Shown: positions 8,300 through 15,510, numbered from the stretch's first letter. The stretch: DNA of 34,371 nt from Candidatus Thioglobus autotrophicus (GCA_022448455.1 JAKUUR010000017.1:1-34371); one strand, 5' to 3'. The notes: generated by a model not told the origin, from the letters alone. Numbers and translations: made by a program.

Positions 8300-9384
8300 A
8301 AAATAAAATCAAATACGCAATTATTGGTGCGGGATGTATGGGACGAGAACATATACTCAACATCGGAATTATTGATGACGCTGAGGTTGTCGCTTTGTGC
8401 GATACTAATGCCGAGTCACTTAGCCAAAGCTCAGAGTTATTAAATAATGATGTTGTGACATTTAGTAATTACGACGACCTTATTAAAGCCAATATAGCTG
8501 ATGCCTATATTGTTTCAACCCCCAACTTTACCCATATAGAAGTTCTAAAAAGTTTAGTCAAAACAAAAGCACACCTGATGATAGAAAAGCCGCTATGTAC
8601 AACAGTAAAAGACTGTAAAGAGTTTGAATCATTAACTAATAACTACCCTGGAATTATTTGGACGGCTATGGAATATAGATACATGCCACCCGTTAAAAAA
8701 ATGATTGAAGAGATTCATAAAAAAACCATAGGCGACCTCAAGATGCTATCTATTCGAGAGCATAGATTTCCTTTTCTACATAAAGTAGATGACTGGAACA
8801 GATTTGCTACAAACACTGGAGGAACATTGGTCGAAAAGAGCTGTCATTTTTTTGACTTAATGAGACTAATTGCGCAAAGCGAGCCACTCAAAGTGTATGC
8901 TAGTGGAGATCAAGATGTGAACCACCTAGATGAAAAATATGACGGCAAAACCCCTGATATCTTGGACAATGCATTCGTCACTGTGGACTTTGAAAATGGA
9001 GTCAGAGCACTTTTAGATTTGTGTATGTTTGCTGAGAACTCTGAATATCAAGAAGAATTGTGCGCTGTTGGTTCAAAAGGAAAAATAGAAACGGCAGTCC
9101 CATCCAGCGATTCAGGTATTGCGAATTCCGATGTCAGGATCGGTTTAAGGGATAGCATTAGAGCTAACAAAGAAACTATAGGAGTTGACGAAAAAATCCT
9201 TGCAGCAGGTCACCATCATGGCTCAACCTACTACGAACATCAGTCCTTCATAAAAGCTATTAGAGATAATTCACTACCAGAGGTTTCATTAAATGACGGA
9301 TTAATGGCGGTCGCCATTGGAGAAGCAGCAGAACTCTCAATAAAGGAGGGAAGGGTTGTAGAAATGAGTGAATTTAATCTCTAA
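8296..9384 (+). CDS. Gfo/Idh/MocA-family NAD(P)-binding protein (oxidoreductase or glycosidase)
   Basis: 362 residues with an N-terminal Rossmann domain: YAIIGAGCMGREH at 7-19 with the dinucleotide loop GAGCMG, acidic end of strand 2 at ALCDTN, and the family signature EKPL at 97-100. The C-terminal alpha/beta domain contains EHRFPFLHKVDDWNR (155-169) and GGTLVEKSCHFFDLM (175-189), where K181 and H184 are in the usual catalytic region. Inositol-type dehydrogenases are the default reading. However, NAD-dependent glycosidases (GH109, GH179, GH188) have the same fold, and GH188 members are sulfoquinovosidases associated with sulfoglycolysis. It is the last plus-strand gene of the operon; its stop is one base from the stop of the convergent dehydrogenase gene. 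Confidence 0.88.
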   Translation: MKNKIKYAIIGAGCMGREHILNIGIIDDAEVVALCDTNAESLSQSSELLNNDVVTFSNYDDLIKANIADAYIVSTPNFTHIEVLKSLVKTKAHLMIEKPLCTTVKDCKEFESLTNNYPGIIWTAMEYRYMPPVKKMIEEIHKKTIGDLKMLSIREHRFPFLHKVDDWNRFATNTGGTLVEKSCHFFDLMRLIAQSEPLKVYASGDQDVNHLDEKYDGKTPDILDNAFVTVDFENGVRALLDLCMFAENSEYQEELCAVGSKGKIETAVPSSDSGIANSDVRIGLRDSIRANKETIGVDEKILAAGHHHGSTYYEHQSFIKAIRDNSLPEVSLNDGLMAVAIGEAAELSIKEGRVVEMSEFNL

Positions 9385-9385
9385 C

Positions 9386-10309
9386 TTATTTAAAAAATTG
9401 AATAATTTTGTCTGCAATAAATTGACTAACCCTTGTATTTGATTCAACTGTAACGCCTGAAGTATGGGGAGTTAAGATGCAATTCATAGTGCTTGAAATG
9501 TTTAAATAAAAATCTTCCTTGACTGGCTCAGATTCATAAACATCTAAGGCAAAGCCATTAATCAAACCATCGTTATATGCCTTTATTAAGTCTCTCTGAT
9601 TAACTATCGAACCTCTGGAAGAATTAATGATAATTGGTTTATTTTTCATTTTAGAGAAAGAACTGTAATTCAACAAGTTCTTTGTCTTATTAGTTAGCGG
9701 AAGATGAATCGATATAATGTCTGAGCATTCAAAAAGGTCGTACCGTTTAACTAGGGATATATTGTATTTTTCAGCATCTGATTGAGGAATATAAGGATCA
9801 TAAGCCACAATCTTAGATCCAAATGCTTGGGCCAACATAGATACTTTTTTACCAATAACACCAAAACCAAGCAAACCTATTGTTTTGCCTTGCAACTCTC
9901 TTGACTTGATAGACGTTCGAGGCCACTTTCCGCTCACTGTTCCTTGGTGCGCAAGAGGTATATTTTTTAGCAAGGAAAGTGAACAGCTGATAACATACTC
10001 GGCAACTGAGTCGGCGTTCATGCCAGTTGCAGGCTGGACAACAATACTTTTGTCTGAGCAATAATCAGTGTCGATATTATCTAAACCAACGCCCAGTCTT
10101 CCAACAAACCTGAGTTTTCTTGCTTTTGTTAGCAAAGCTTCATTGAGTTGAGTTTTGTTTCTGACTATTATGGCGTCTACCGAAGCTATTTGTGAGCTCA
10201 ACTCCTCAATATTTTCATGCAGGCTAGGATCATAGTTGACGTCAAACTGCTCCGAGATTTTGTTAACGCTGTCTTGCTCCATAAACTCAGTTATTAATAT
10301 TTTTTTCAT
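9386..10309 (-). CDS. D-isomer-specific 2-hydroxyacid dehydrogenase
   Basis: NAD-dependent dehydrogenase of 307 residues (the family is usually 310-340) that interconverts a 2-hydroxyacid and a 2-oxoacid. The nucleotide loop is GLLGFGVIGKKV (145-156). The catalytic triad is seen as R232 in SSRGSIV, E261 in VYESEP and H282 in TPHTSG. VGRLGVGLDNID (69-80) is the substrate-side loop. It lies 2 nt after the PfkB kinase gene on the same strand, so the two form an operon convergent with the transporter operon. Phosphoglycerate, glyoxylate/hydroxypyruvate and sulfolactate (SlcC) dehydrogenases all belong here. Sulfolactate oxidation would fit the sulfosugar reading of the locus, but the substrate cannot be told from motifs. 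Confidence 0.88.
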   Translation of the reverse strand: MKKILITEFMEQDSVNKISEQFDVNYDPSLHENIEELSSQIASVDAIIVRNKTQLNEALLTKARKLRFVGRLGVGLDNIDTDYCSDKSIVVQPATGMNADSVAEYVISCSLSLLKNIPLAHQGTVSGKWPRTSIKSRELQGKTIGLLGFGVIGKKVSMLAQAFGSKIVAYDPYIPQSDAEKYNISLVKRYDLFECSDIISIHLPLTNKTKNLLNYSSFSKMKNKPIIINSSRGSIVNQRDLIKAYNDGLINGFALDVYESEPVKEDFYLNISSTMNCILTPHTSGVTVESNTRVSQFIADKIIQFFK

Positions 10310-10311
10310 AA

Positions 10312-11223
10312 CTACTTTATTGCCCTGGTTGGTTTTAGTTGTTTAGAGAACTCAATAAGCTCCTTGTAATTAGGTATAGCACGAATACCGCCACTCCTTG
10401 AGCACTTAAGTGAAGCAGCAGCTGTAGCCAACTCTATTGACTCCTGTATCGATTTATTAGCATGAATAAATCTAGCAAATGCACCATGAAACACATCTCC
10501 AGCGCCATTCGTTTCCCGAACCTCTACCTTGGGTGCCGGGCAGTGATAAATGTCGCCTTTATCTATCCAGTAGACCCCTTCTGATCCGAGCGTGACTGCA
10601 TAAAACTTATTGTTAGCTTGATAGAGGCTCTTTAATGAATTAATTATAGATTTCTCTTTTGTATATTGATGTAAACCATTTTCAGAGAATACGGGGTGAG
10701 ATGAGGCGTTAACCACCTCTTCAACTGCCTTATTTTTAGAAAAATTATCCAAATCAACAATGCAATTGATACCTCGTTCATAGGTATTTTTAGCTAAATA
10801 ATGTGCTGCCTCAATCCAATGTGCATCGATTAAAAAGCTTTGGCCAGATGAAAAATCAAAGTTCGGCAGTCTCTTTTCGTCTAATAGCTTTTGTTCATTG
10901 AATACAGCCAGCATTCTTTCGCCATGAGAATCTTCAAAAATATGACTTTGAGATGTTAATGCGCCTTTGACAGTTATAGATCTATTAAAGCTAATATTGC
11001 ATTTATCAAACTCAGATTGCAAAAAATCAGCAGCATCATCGTCACCAAAACGACCCACAAACTCAGACTCTTCGCCCAGAATATTGACAGCAAAGCTGGC
11101 CACTGCCGCTGGCCCACCCAATCTCTTTTCAAGTCCTTTTGCTACAATTTTTATTGGTTTTTTAGGAAATCTGTCAATTTTTACAATCCTGTCAAGAAAA
11201 ATAGGTCCAACACAAGTTATCAT
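10312..11223 (-). CDS. PfkB-family sugar kinase, YihV-like
   Basis: 303-residue ribokinase-family kinase. N-terminal ITCVGPIFLDRI, the glycine motif RLGGPAAVASFA (34-45), GRFGDDDAADFL (57-68), and the C-terminal signature ETNGAGDVFHGAFA with catalytic base D243. Aligned by hand with YihV (sulfofructose kinase) from memory, long blocks agree: GDDD, TSQS, GER, VFSENGL, GAGDVFHGA, AASLKCSRSGGIRAIPN. At the sulfonate-contact positions I recall in YihV (K27, N109, R138) this protein has K25, V107 and H135, so specificity may differ. A strong ribosome binding site GGGAG (11228-11232) precedes the ATG. First gene of a two-gene unit with the dehydrogenase; divergent from the dioxygenase gene. Kinase call is firm; substrate is inferred. 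Confidence 0.9.
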   Translation of the reverse strand: MITCVGPIFLDRIVKIDRFPKKPIKIVAKGLEKRLGGPAAVASFAVNILGEESEFVGRFGDDDAADFLQSEFDKCNISFNRSITVKGALTSQSHIFEDSHGERMLAVFNEQKLLDEKRLPNFDFSSGQSFLIDAHWIEAAHYLAKNTYERGINCIVDLDNFSKNKAVEEVVNASSHPVFSENGLHQYTKEKSIINSLKSLYQANNKFYAVTLGSEGVYWIDKGDIYHCPAPKVEVRETNGAGDVFHGAFARFIHANKSIQESIELATAAASLKCSRSGGIRAIPNYKELIEFSKQLKPTRAIK

Positions 11224-11347
11224 AGATCTCCCTTAACAAGATTGTTTAATCGAATTGTTGCCTGATTGATCATACTTTTTTTGTCTAACATCATCACTAC
11301 ATTTTAGTTTATGATTAAGTTAAATATTGTTTTAATATCTCATATAG

Positions 11348-12091
11348 TTGTCAAAAAACGAGGCAAAAATTAGTTCAATAAATATTAAAGAGTTCCTATC
11401 TCAAGGTTATCTGGTAATAGAGGATTTTGTTAGTATGGAAACTCTATCGGAGCTTAGAAGTGTTGCTGAAAAGATTGTCCAAGATTACAAAAAGGGCATT
11501 GAGCGCATGCAGCCATCTAATCTAACTAGACATTATGGCAATATCTCACAAATCGGTAGAGTATTTTTGGCTAATCTAAGCCCATTTCATCCTGAACTTC
11601 AAAGATATTTGAGAAGTCAACCAATCAAACAACTTGCCAGTGAACTGCTTGGAAAAAAAGTTTTTCTTTTTAACGAACAAATTGTTACCAAGGAGCCCTA
11701 TACACAATCCAGCTTTAATTGGCATCAAGACTCTGGTTATATAGATTTTGAGCACAAGCCCTATCTGTCAACTTGGTTAGCGCTTGATGACACTAATGCA
11801 TTAAATGGACCGTTGTCTATTATTCCAACTAATTTAGAAAAGACTAATAAGGCGATATTGCATAAGTGGTCGGAAAAATCAAAAGACTTATTCATTGAGG
11901 TTGATGAAAGCAAAGCGCGAACCTTTCTTGTCCCTGCTGGAACCTTAATCGTATTTTCCAGTCTTACTCCTCATGCATCTGGCTCAAATAACTCATCAAG
12001 TCCTAGAACAGCTTTCTTGGCACAGTTTTCCTCAGAGGTAATTATTGACCCAGCAACTGGGCTTAAAAGGAATAGAGCTGTTCCAATTTAA
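11348..12091 (+). CDS. Phytanoyl-CoA dioxygenase (PhyH)-family Fe(II)/2-oxoglutarate oxygenase
   Basis: 247-residue cupin-type oxygenase. The metal triad is H126 and D128 in NWHQDSGY plus H209 in TPHASGSN. R220 in SPRTAF is the expected 2-oxoglutarate-binding arginine. The N-terminal IKEFLSQGYLVIEDF is the usual PhyH opening. I use the TTG start at 11348; the first in-frame ATG (codon 30) would cut into conserved sequence, and no clear ribosome binding site is seen. The gene is divergent from the kinase-dehydrogenase pair with a 124-nt gap. Members hydroxylate many small substrates. A 2-oxoglutarate oxygenase that desulfonates sulfoquinovose (SqoD) is known, so a role on the same substrate is possible, but there is no direct evidence. 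Confidence 0.82.
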   Translation: MSKNEAKISSINIKEFLSQGYLVIEDFVSMETLSELRSVAEKIVQDYKKGIERMQPSNLTRHYGNISQIGRVFLANLSPFHPELQRYLRSQPIKQLASELLGKKVFLFNEQIVTKEPYTQSSFNWHQDSGYIDFEHKPYLSTWLALDDTNALNGPLSIIPTNLEKTNKAILHKWSEKSKDLFIEVDESKARTFLVPAGTLIVFSSLTPHASGSNNSSSPRTAFLAQFSSEVIIDPATGLKRNRAVPI

Positions 12092-12097
12092 AAAAGC

Positions 12098-12529
12098 TTA
12101 CCTGTCAGGTAAATTATAATCGTTGCGTTTATTTACGTCATCTGAGTGATACTCAACAAACTCCCAATCCCTACCTTCTGGATCATAAAAATATAGCCTT
12201 TTGCGAAAAGGGTGGTTATTTTCGACTGTTGATTCAATATAGCCAGCAGCCTTAAGACGACTACGAACTTGTTCGACACTGTCAACCATATAGCCGAGGT
12301 GGTTAACTCCTGGCTTTCCGGAATAGGGTGCCCAGTCAGATGAGTCTTTCTGTGTAGAGTTGTTCAAAGCAATGTAGGTTTTGTCATTGCCAATATGTAA
12401 CCACCTGTCACCGTCGTTATCGGTTTCGTCATGACGGATTATGAAATCGGGAAGTGCTGTTTGCAAAAACTTTATCATCCCGTCAATGTCACTAACACAA
12501 AGGTTGGCATGCTCTAGTTGCGTGCTCAT
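12098..12529 (-). CDS. VOC-family (glyoxalase/dioxygenase-fold) protein
   Basis: Single VOC domain pair of 143 residues. It opens with LEHANLCVSDIDGMIKFL, the classic first beta-alpha-beta unit. GVNHLGYMVDSVEQVRSRL starts the second unit, and RLYFYDPEGRDWEFVEY is the standard C-terminal metal-side strand pair. Possible metal ligands are H7, H97 and E141-region residues by analogy. It is convergent with the dioxygenase gene, 6 nt away. An inverted repeat TTACCT/AGGTAA (12098-12112) at the join includes this gene's stop codon and could be a weak shared terminator. Glyoxalase I, fosfomycin-resistance and ring-cleavage enzymes share this fold; no function can be chosen. Confidence 0.82.
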   Translation of the reverse strand: MSTQLEHANLCVSDIDGMIKFLQTALPDFIIRHDETDNDGDRWLHIGNDKTYIALNNSTQKDSSDWAPYSGKPGVNHLGYMVDSVEQVRSRLKAAGYIESTVENNHPFRKRLYFYDPEGRDWEFVEYHSDDVNKRNDYNLPDR

Positions 12530-12631
12530 CAGAATACTCCAAAAAATAGCGATTCAATAATAGCCCATTCATCATACCCAGAAATTACTCTGAGTTGATC
12601 TATTTAGTTTAACACTTAGTTATCAAAAAAT

Positions 12632-12685
12632 GTATACAAAAAGATTACATAAAATAATAGAAAAAGTATACAATTAGCGTATACT
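12632..12685 (+). promoter_or_regulatory. GTATAC repeats: promoter and probable autoregulatory operator
   Basis: GTATAC palindromes occur at 12632-12637, 12666-12671 and 12679-12684. The last two form a perfect inverted repeat, AGTATAC - 7 nt - GTATACT (12665-12685). Its right arm contains TATACT (12680-12685), a plausible -10, so a protein bound here would block transcription of the small regulator gene at 12706. The gene's own product looks like a ribbon-helix-helix protein, which commonly autoregulates through such repeats. Confidence 0.5.
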
Positions 12686-12705
12686 GCTTAACTAGAAAAA
12701 ACAAG

Positions 12706-13053
12706 ATGAATCTCCAAATGGGTAAATACGTTACAAAAAACCGTAAGGAAGACGAAAAAAGGGTGGTCAGTGTGAGGATACGCAGGCCCATCTTTGAAGC
12801 CTTCAAGGGTGCCTCGTTGGCAGCTCAAAAGTACGGCTACAGTATGTCCTTGTCTGGTGTTTTTGAAACCGCCCTGGAGGACGCGATAACAGAATTCAAA
12901 GAGATTAGCGGGATCGATTTTCAGGACATCGAGAAAACGAGTCTGCATGAGGAGTGGGAAAAGAAATATGAGGCAGCATTAAAGGCAGCTTCAGCTAAGT
13001 CTCACAAGATTGATAACACAAAAAAAAGCAAAAAAAGGAAGGGGAAAGGGTAA
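12706..13053 (+). CDS. Small ribbon-helix-helix-like DNA-binding protein
   Basis: 115 residues, not recognised as a named family. Residues about 19-66 look like a ribbon-helix-helix unit: a basic beta-strand RVVSVRIRRPIFEAF, a helix with AAQKYGYS, a turn MSLSGVF and a second helix ETALEDAITEFKEIS. The C-terminal 35 residues are Lys-rich and probably disordered (KKSKKRKGKG). Start is 12706 or the in-frame ATG at 12718; neither has a good ribosome binding site. The GTATAC inverted repeat just upstream fits autoregulation. It is followed directly by a small ORF in the same direction. Plasmid or island accessory regulators and antitoxins look like this, but the function is unknown. Confidence 0.65.
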   Translation: MNLQMGKYVTKNRKEDEKRVVSVRIRRPIFEAFKGASLAAQKYGYSMSLSGVFETALEDAITEFKEISGIDFQDIEKTSLHEEWEKKYEAALKAASAKSHKIDNTKKSKKRKGKG

Positions 13054-13296
13054 ATGACAGACATTAATTTAGTTAAACAGATTCAGAATTTGAGGAGAGA
13101 TTTAGATATGGAAGTCAACTTAATTCATGAGCAGATCGAACTACCGCTGGATGAGACTTTGATACATGACAAACAGTATTCAGAGAAAAAACAATTTGGC
13201 AGCAATTCAGGTCAACTCAGTAGAGGTATTGCCTTATCTAAATGGTTCAGAAAGATTACCTCGCAATTCGAGTCAATAGACCCGTTCTATAAATAA
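13054..13296 (+). CDS. Small hypothetical protein, partner of the RHH-like gene
   Basis: 80 residues with no recognised family. It starts immediately after the stop codon of the RHH-like gene (TAA ATG), with GGAAGGGGAAAGG just upstream as a good ribosome binding site. Residues 1-30 look helical and charged (LVKQIQNLRRDLDMEVNLIHEQ), the middle is polar, and the C-terminus has ALSKWFRKITSQFESIDPFYK. It does not look like a classical toxin. The tight spacing suggests it works with, or is coexpressed with, the upstream DNA-binding protein. Possibly accessory or island-derived. Confidence 0.55.
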   Translation: MTDINLVKQIQNLRRDLDMEVNLIHEQIELPLDETLIHDKQYSEKKQFGSNSGQLSRGIALSKWFRKITSQFESIDPFYK

Positions 13297-13316
13297 GGTT
13301 GCAGGTTTTTAGGAGG

Positions 13317-14180
13317 CTAGAGTTGCTTTGTCGGCTCGCGCCATTTAATCAAGGTGCTGGCAACACCAGTCATTACAAATAACCCGCCGATTCCCATTGC
13401 CAGCGTAAATTGCTCTTTAAGAAGCACAATGCCGCCTATGATTGAGGTGACGGGTAAGAGCATCAGAAAAGGTGATATCTTGCTAACATCGCTGATCCGC
13501 AACAAGTGATACCAAACACTGTAGCCAATAACTGTCATGATAAAGGACAAGTAAAAGACTATCGACCAGTCTACAAGGTTGGCGCTCTTGATGGACTCCC
13601 ATTGACCCTCTTCAATAACTAGCGAGATGAGTAGCATTTGTGGCGTAGCAATAATAGCAACCCAGGCCAGTATAGTGATACCTGAGAGTGACTTGAGACG
13701 ACTAATCATAATTTGTGCTACCGCCCAGAAAACTGCGCCTGATATCACTAAGGCTACACTATCCAAACTATCACTCAGTCTCGGTTCACCAGCAATAACG
13801 ATAATACCGGCAAAAGCTAGCCCCATTCCTAGGGCTCGGGGCCAGCCGAGTCTCTCTTTGAGGATGAGAGTGCTGAGGAGCGCCAAAATAGGACCCTCTA
13901 GCTGCACCAAAATGGAAGCTGTCGATACGTCTATACCCTTCAATCCATAGTAGGTGAGTCCATACTGTATCGTCGAACCTATAAAGGCGATCATAAAGAG
14001 CTCCCGCATATACTCCCATGGCGGTTTGGTAAACCATACCAGTACCAGACCTGCGATACCAAAGCGGAGCGACATAAGCAGTAAAGGTGTGAACTGGTCC
14101 ATGCCAATCTTTGCTAAGGCAAAGCCAAACCCCCAAGTGATTGGAACAATGAGCGCTAAGAGGATTTGCTTACTGTTCAT
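13317..14180 (-). CDS. EamA-family (DMT superfamily) transporter
   Basis: 287-residue inner-membrane protein with ten predicted hydrophobic helices arranged as two EamA repeats. The first repeat begins LLALIVPITWGFGFALAKIG and the second begins near residue 146 with LVISGAVFWAVAQIMISRL. The motif PLLLMSLRFGIAGLVL and the SILVQLEGPILALLSTLILKE segment are standard for the family (RhaT/YdcZ-like metabolite exporters or importers). The leader on the minus strand holds two tandem hairpins (14208-14262). It is convergent with the small ORF at 13054 and divergent from the serine hydrolase gene. Substrate cannot be inferred. Confidence 0.9.
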   Translation of the reverse strand: MNSKQILLALIVPITWGFGFALAKIGMDQFTPLLLMSLRFGIAGLVLVWFTKPPWEYMRELFMIAFIGSTIQYGLTYYGLKGIDVSTASILVQLEGPILALLSTLILKERLGWPRALGMGLAFAGIIVIAGEPRLSDSLDSVALVISGAVFWAVAQIMISRLKSLSGITILAWVAIIATPQMLLISLVIEEGQWESIKSANLVDWSIVFYLSFIMTVIGYSVWYHLLRISDVSKISPFLMLLPVTSIIGGIVLLKEQFTLAMGIGGLFVMTGVASTLIKWREPTKQL

Positions 14181-14207
14181 GAAGGGAGTTTTTGAAAGTG
14201 GATGTAA

Positions 14208-14262
14208 AAGAGGGTCGGTCGACCCTCTTATTTAGCAGTAATGCTTATAAAGTATTGCTAAA
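14208..14262 (-). promoter_or_regulatory. Two tandem hairpins in the EamA transporter leader
   Basis: Read on the minus strand, the first stem is TTTAGCAATA (14262-14253) with TACTGCTAAA (14240-14231), 10 bp including one G-T pair. The second is AAGAGGGTC (14229-14221), loop 4 nt, GACCCTCTT (14216-14208), a perfect 9-bp stem followed by TTTACAT. The second looks like a weak intrinsic terminator 28 nt before the ATG, so an attenuator or riboregulator is possible. It could also be a spurious or protein-binding inverted repeat. Confidence 0.45.
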
Positions 14263-14377
14263 GTCATAATATTTCCACTATATATTATTGTTGAGTTAGA
14301 AGTCAATATATCTTATAAAAGTTAAGAGGTCAAATTAATCTCTAATTGGTATTAATTTGAGGTTAATATTTCTTTTA

Positions 14378-14406
14378 TTGGCAATAAAAGTAGATTCTTG
14401 TACAAT
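14378..14406 (+). promoter_or_regulatory. Promoter of the serine hydrolase gene
   Basis: TTGGCA (14378-14383) and TACAAT (14401-14406) with an exact 17-bp spacer. The predicted start, about 7 nt after the -10, is 14413, which is the A of the ATG. The transcript may therefore be leaderless. Confidence 0.6.
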
Positions 14407-14412
14407 CATTTT

Positions 14413-15510
14413 ATGAAAATTAGATCTCGCGATAACGACAATTATTACCCTCAGCCAGAGTCCCAAGGGGGTTGGCGCTTTTTGAAAGACAAGAGTGAGA
14501 TAAAGAGTCACACAAATGTGAGTTTAGGTAAGCTCGACGATCTCGTCCAAAGATACAGATTGTTCTTTGATACAGATGCCTCAGGAATTGTCATTATTCG
14601 TAACGGCTACCTTATCAAAGAACACTACAGTTTCATGACCTTGCCTGGTAGTCGTTTTGATGTCTGGTCCTGTACAAAGTCATTTACAGGAACTGCCTGG
14701 GGTTTGCTGCTGGAAAAGGGTCGTAAGGGTACACTACCAAACAACCTAAAGATTGACCTGGATAGTCCTGCATACTCTTTTCTGTCTGATAAGTACAAAG
14801 TGACAGACAAACTCAAAGAAAGAATAACTATTGCTCATTTGCTAAACATGACGTCGGGAATTGCTGGAGAAAATGATCTCGTCTTTGGTGTACCTACTGA
14901 CATTGATTGCGGTCCATTTGAGAACGCACTCGGTCATTGTGATAACCGCTACGGCAGAAAAACTGACACCTTGGTAGCTGAGCCTGGAAAGTTATGGAAC
15001 TATAGTGACCCAGCGATGGCTCATTTATCGATGCTGTTTCACTCTATTATGGGACAAGAAATTCACCAATACATGCAAGAAAAAGTCTTTGAAGAGATTG
15101 GCATCGAGAATGCGAGCTGGGATGTGTTGGGTGGGGGACAATTCATTGGTCCCCATACATGCGCTCATATAGGGCTTCACATTTCGGCAAGAGAGTTGGC
15201 TAGGTTTGGTTATTTATTGATGCATCAGGGGTTATGGAACGGCAAGGAGGTGATTCCAAGTTGGTGGGTCGAGACCGCAACAAAATCCTCTCAGCAATTG
15301 AATCCAGAATATGGATACACTTTTTGGGTTAACACCAATGGAACTCATTGGCCAGGACTGCCCAAAGATATGTTTGCCCTTAAAGGCTATAACTCAAATA
15401 GGTGTTATGTAGTTCCTTCCCAAGACTTAGTAGTTGTTAGGGTTGGGGCAGGTCCAAATCAGTGGAACGAACAGTCACTTATAAGTGGTGTTTTAGATGC
15501 AATTAACTAA
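14413..15510 (+). CDS. Serine hydrolase of the beta-lactamase (class C / MlrB-like) family
   Basis: 365 residues with penicillin-binding-protein fold motifs. The nucleophile motif SxxK is S86-C-T-K89 in VWSCTKSFTG. The second motif position reads Y198-S-D (usually YxN) in LWNYSDPAMAH. Further family landmarks are HLLNMTSG and the HISARELARFGYLLMHQG helix. No signal peptide is visible, so it is probably cytoplasmic. I start at ATG 14413 instead of TTG 14398 because the TTG lies inside the promoter spacer and -10. The last 8 bases overlap the convergent M81 gene. Likely esterase, amidase or peptidase; MlrB of microcystin degradation is one family member and the neighbour is MlrC-like. Confidence 0.85.
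   Translation: MKIRSRDNDNYYPQPESQGGWRFLKDKSEIKSHTNVSLGKLDDLVQRYRLFFDTDASGIVIIRNGYLIKEHYSFMTLPGSRFDVWSCTKSFTGTAWGLLLEKGRKGTLPNNLKIDLDSPAYSFLSDKYKVTDKLKERITIAHLLNMTSGIAGENDLVFGVPTDIDCGPFENALGHCDNRYGRKTDTLVAEPGKLWNYSDPAMAHLSMLFHSIMGQEIHQYMQEKVFEEIGIENASWDVLGGGQFIGPHTCAHIGLHISARELARFGYLLMHQGLWNGKEVIPSWWVETATKSSQQLNPEYGYTFWVNTNGTHWPGLPKDMFALKGYNSNRCYVVPSQDLVVVRVGAGPNQWNEQSLISGVLDAIN

Noticed and set aside
5907-11223. myo-Inositol catabolism (iol) locus
   Set aside because: IolG-like, PfkB and aldolase members could suggest it, but no iolE, iolB or iolD is visible and the aldolase is LacD/YihT-like.
10967-11265. Two plus-strand ORFs opposite the PfkB kinase
   Set aside because: They are shadows of the kinase gene in other frames, whose own frame has full family motifs.
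12098-12112. Strong bidirectional terminator between dioxygenase and VOC genes
   Set aside because: TTACCT/AGGTAA is only a 6-bp AT-rich stem with no T-run and includes the last VOC codons; kept only as a remark.
14398-14412. TTG start for the serine hydrolase
   Set aside because: It falls inside the predicted promoter spacer and -10; the ATG at 14413 is a better start.
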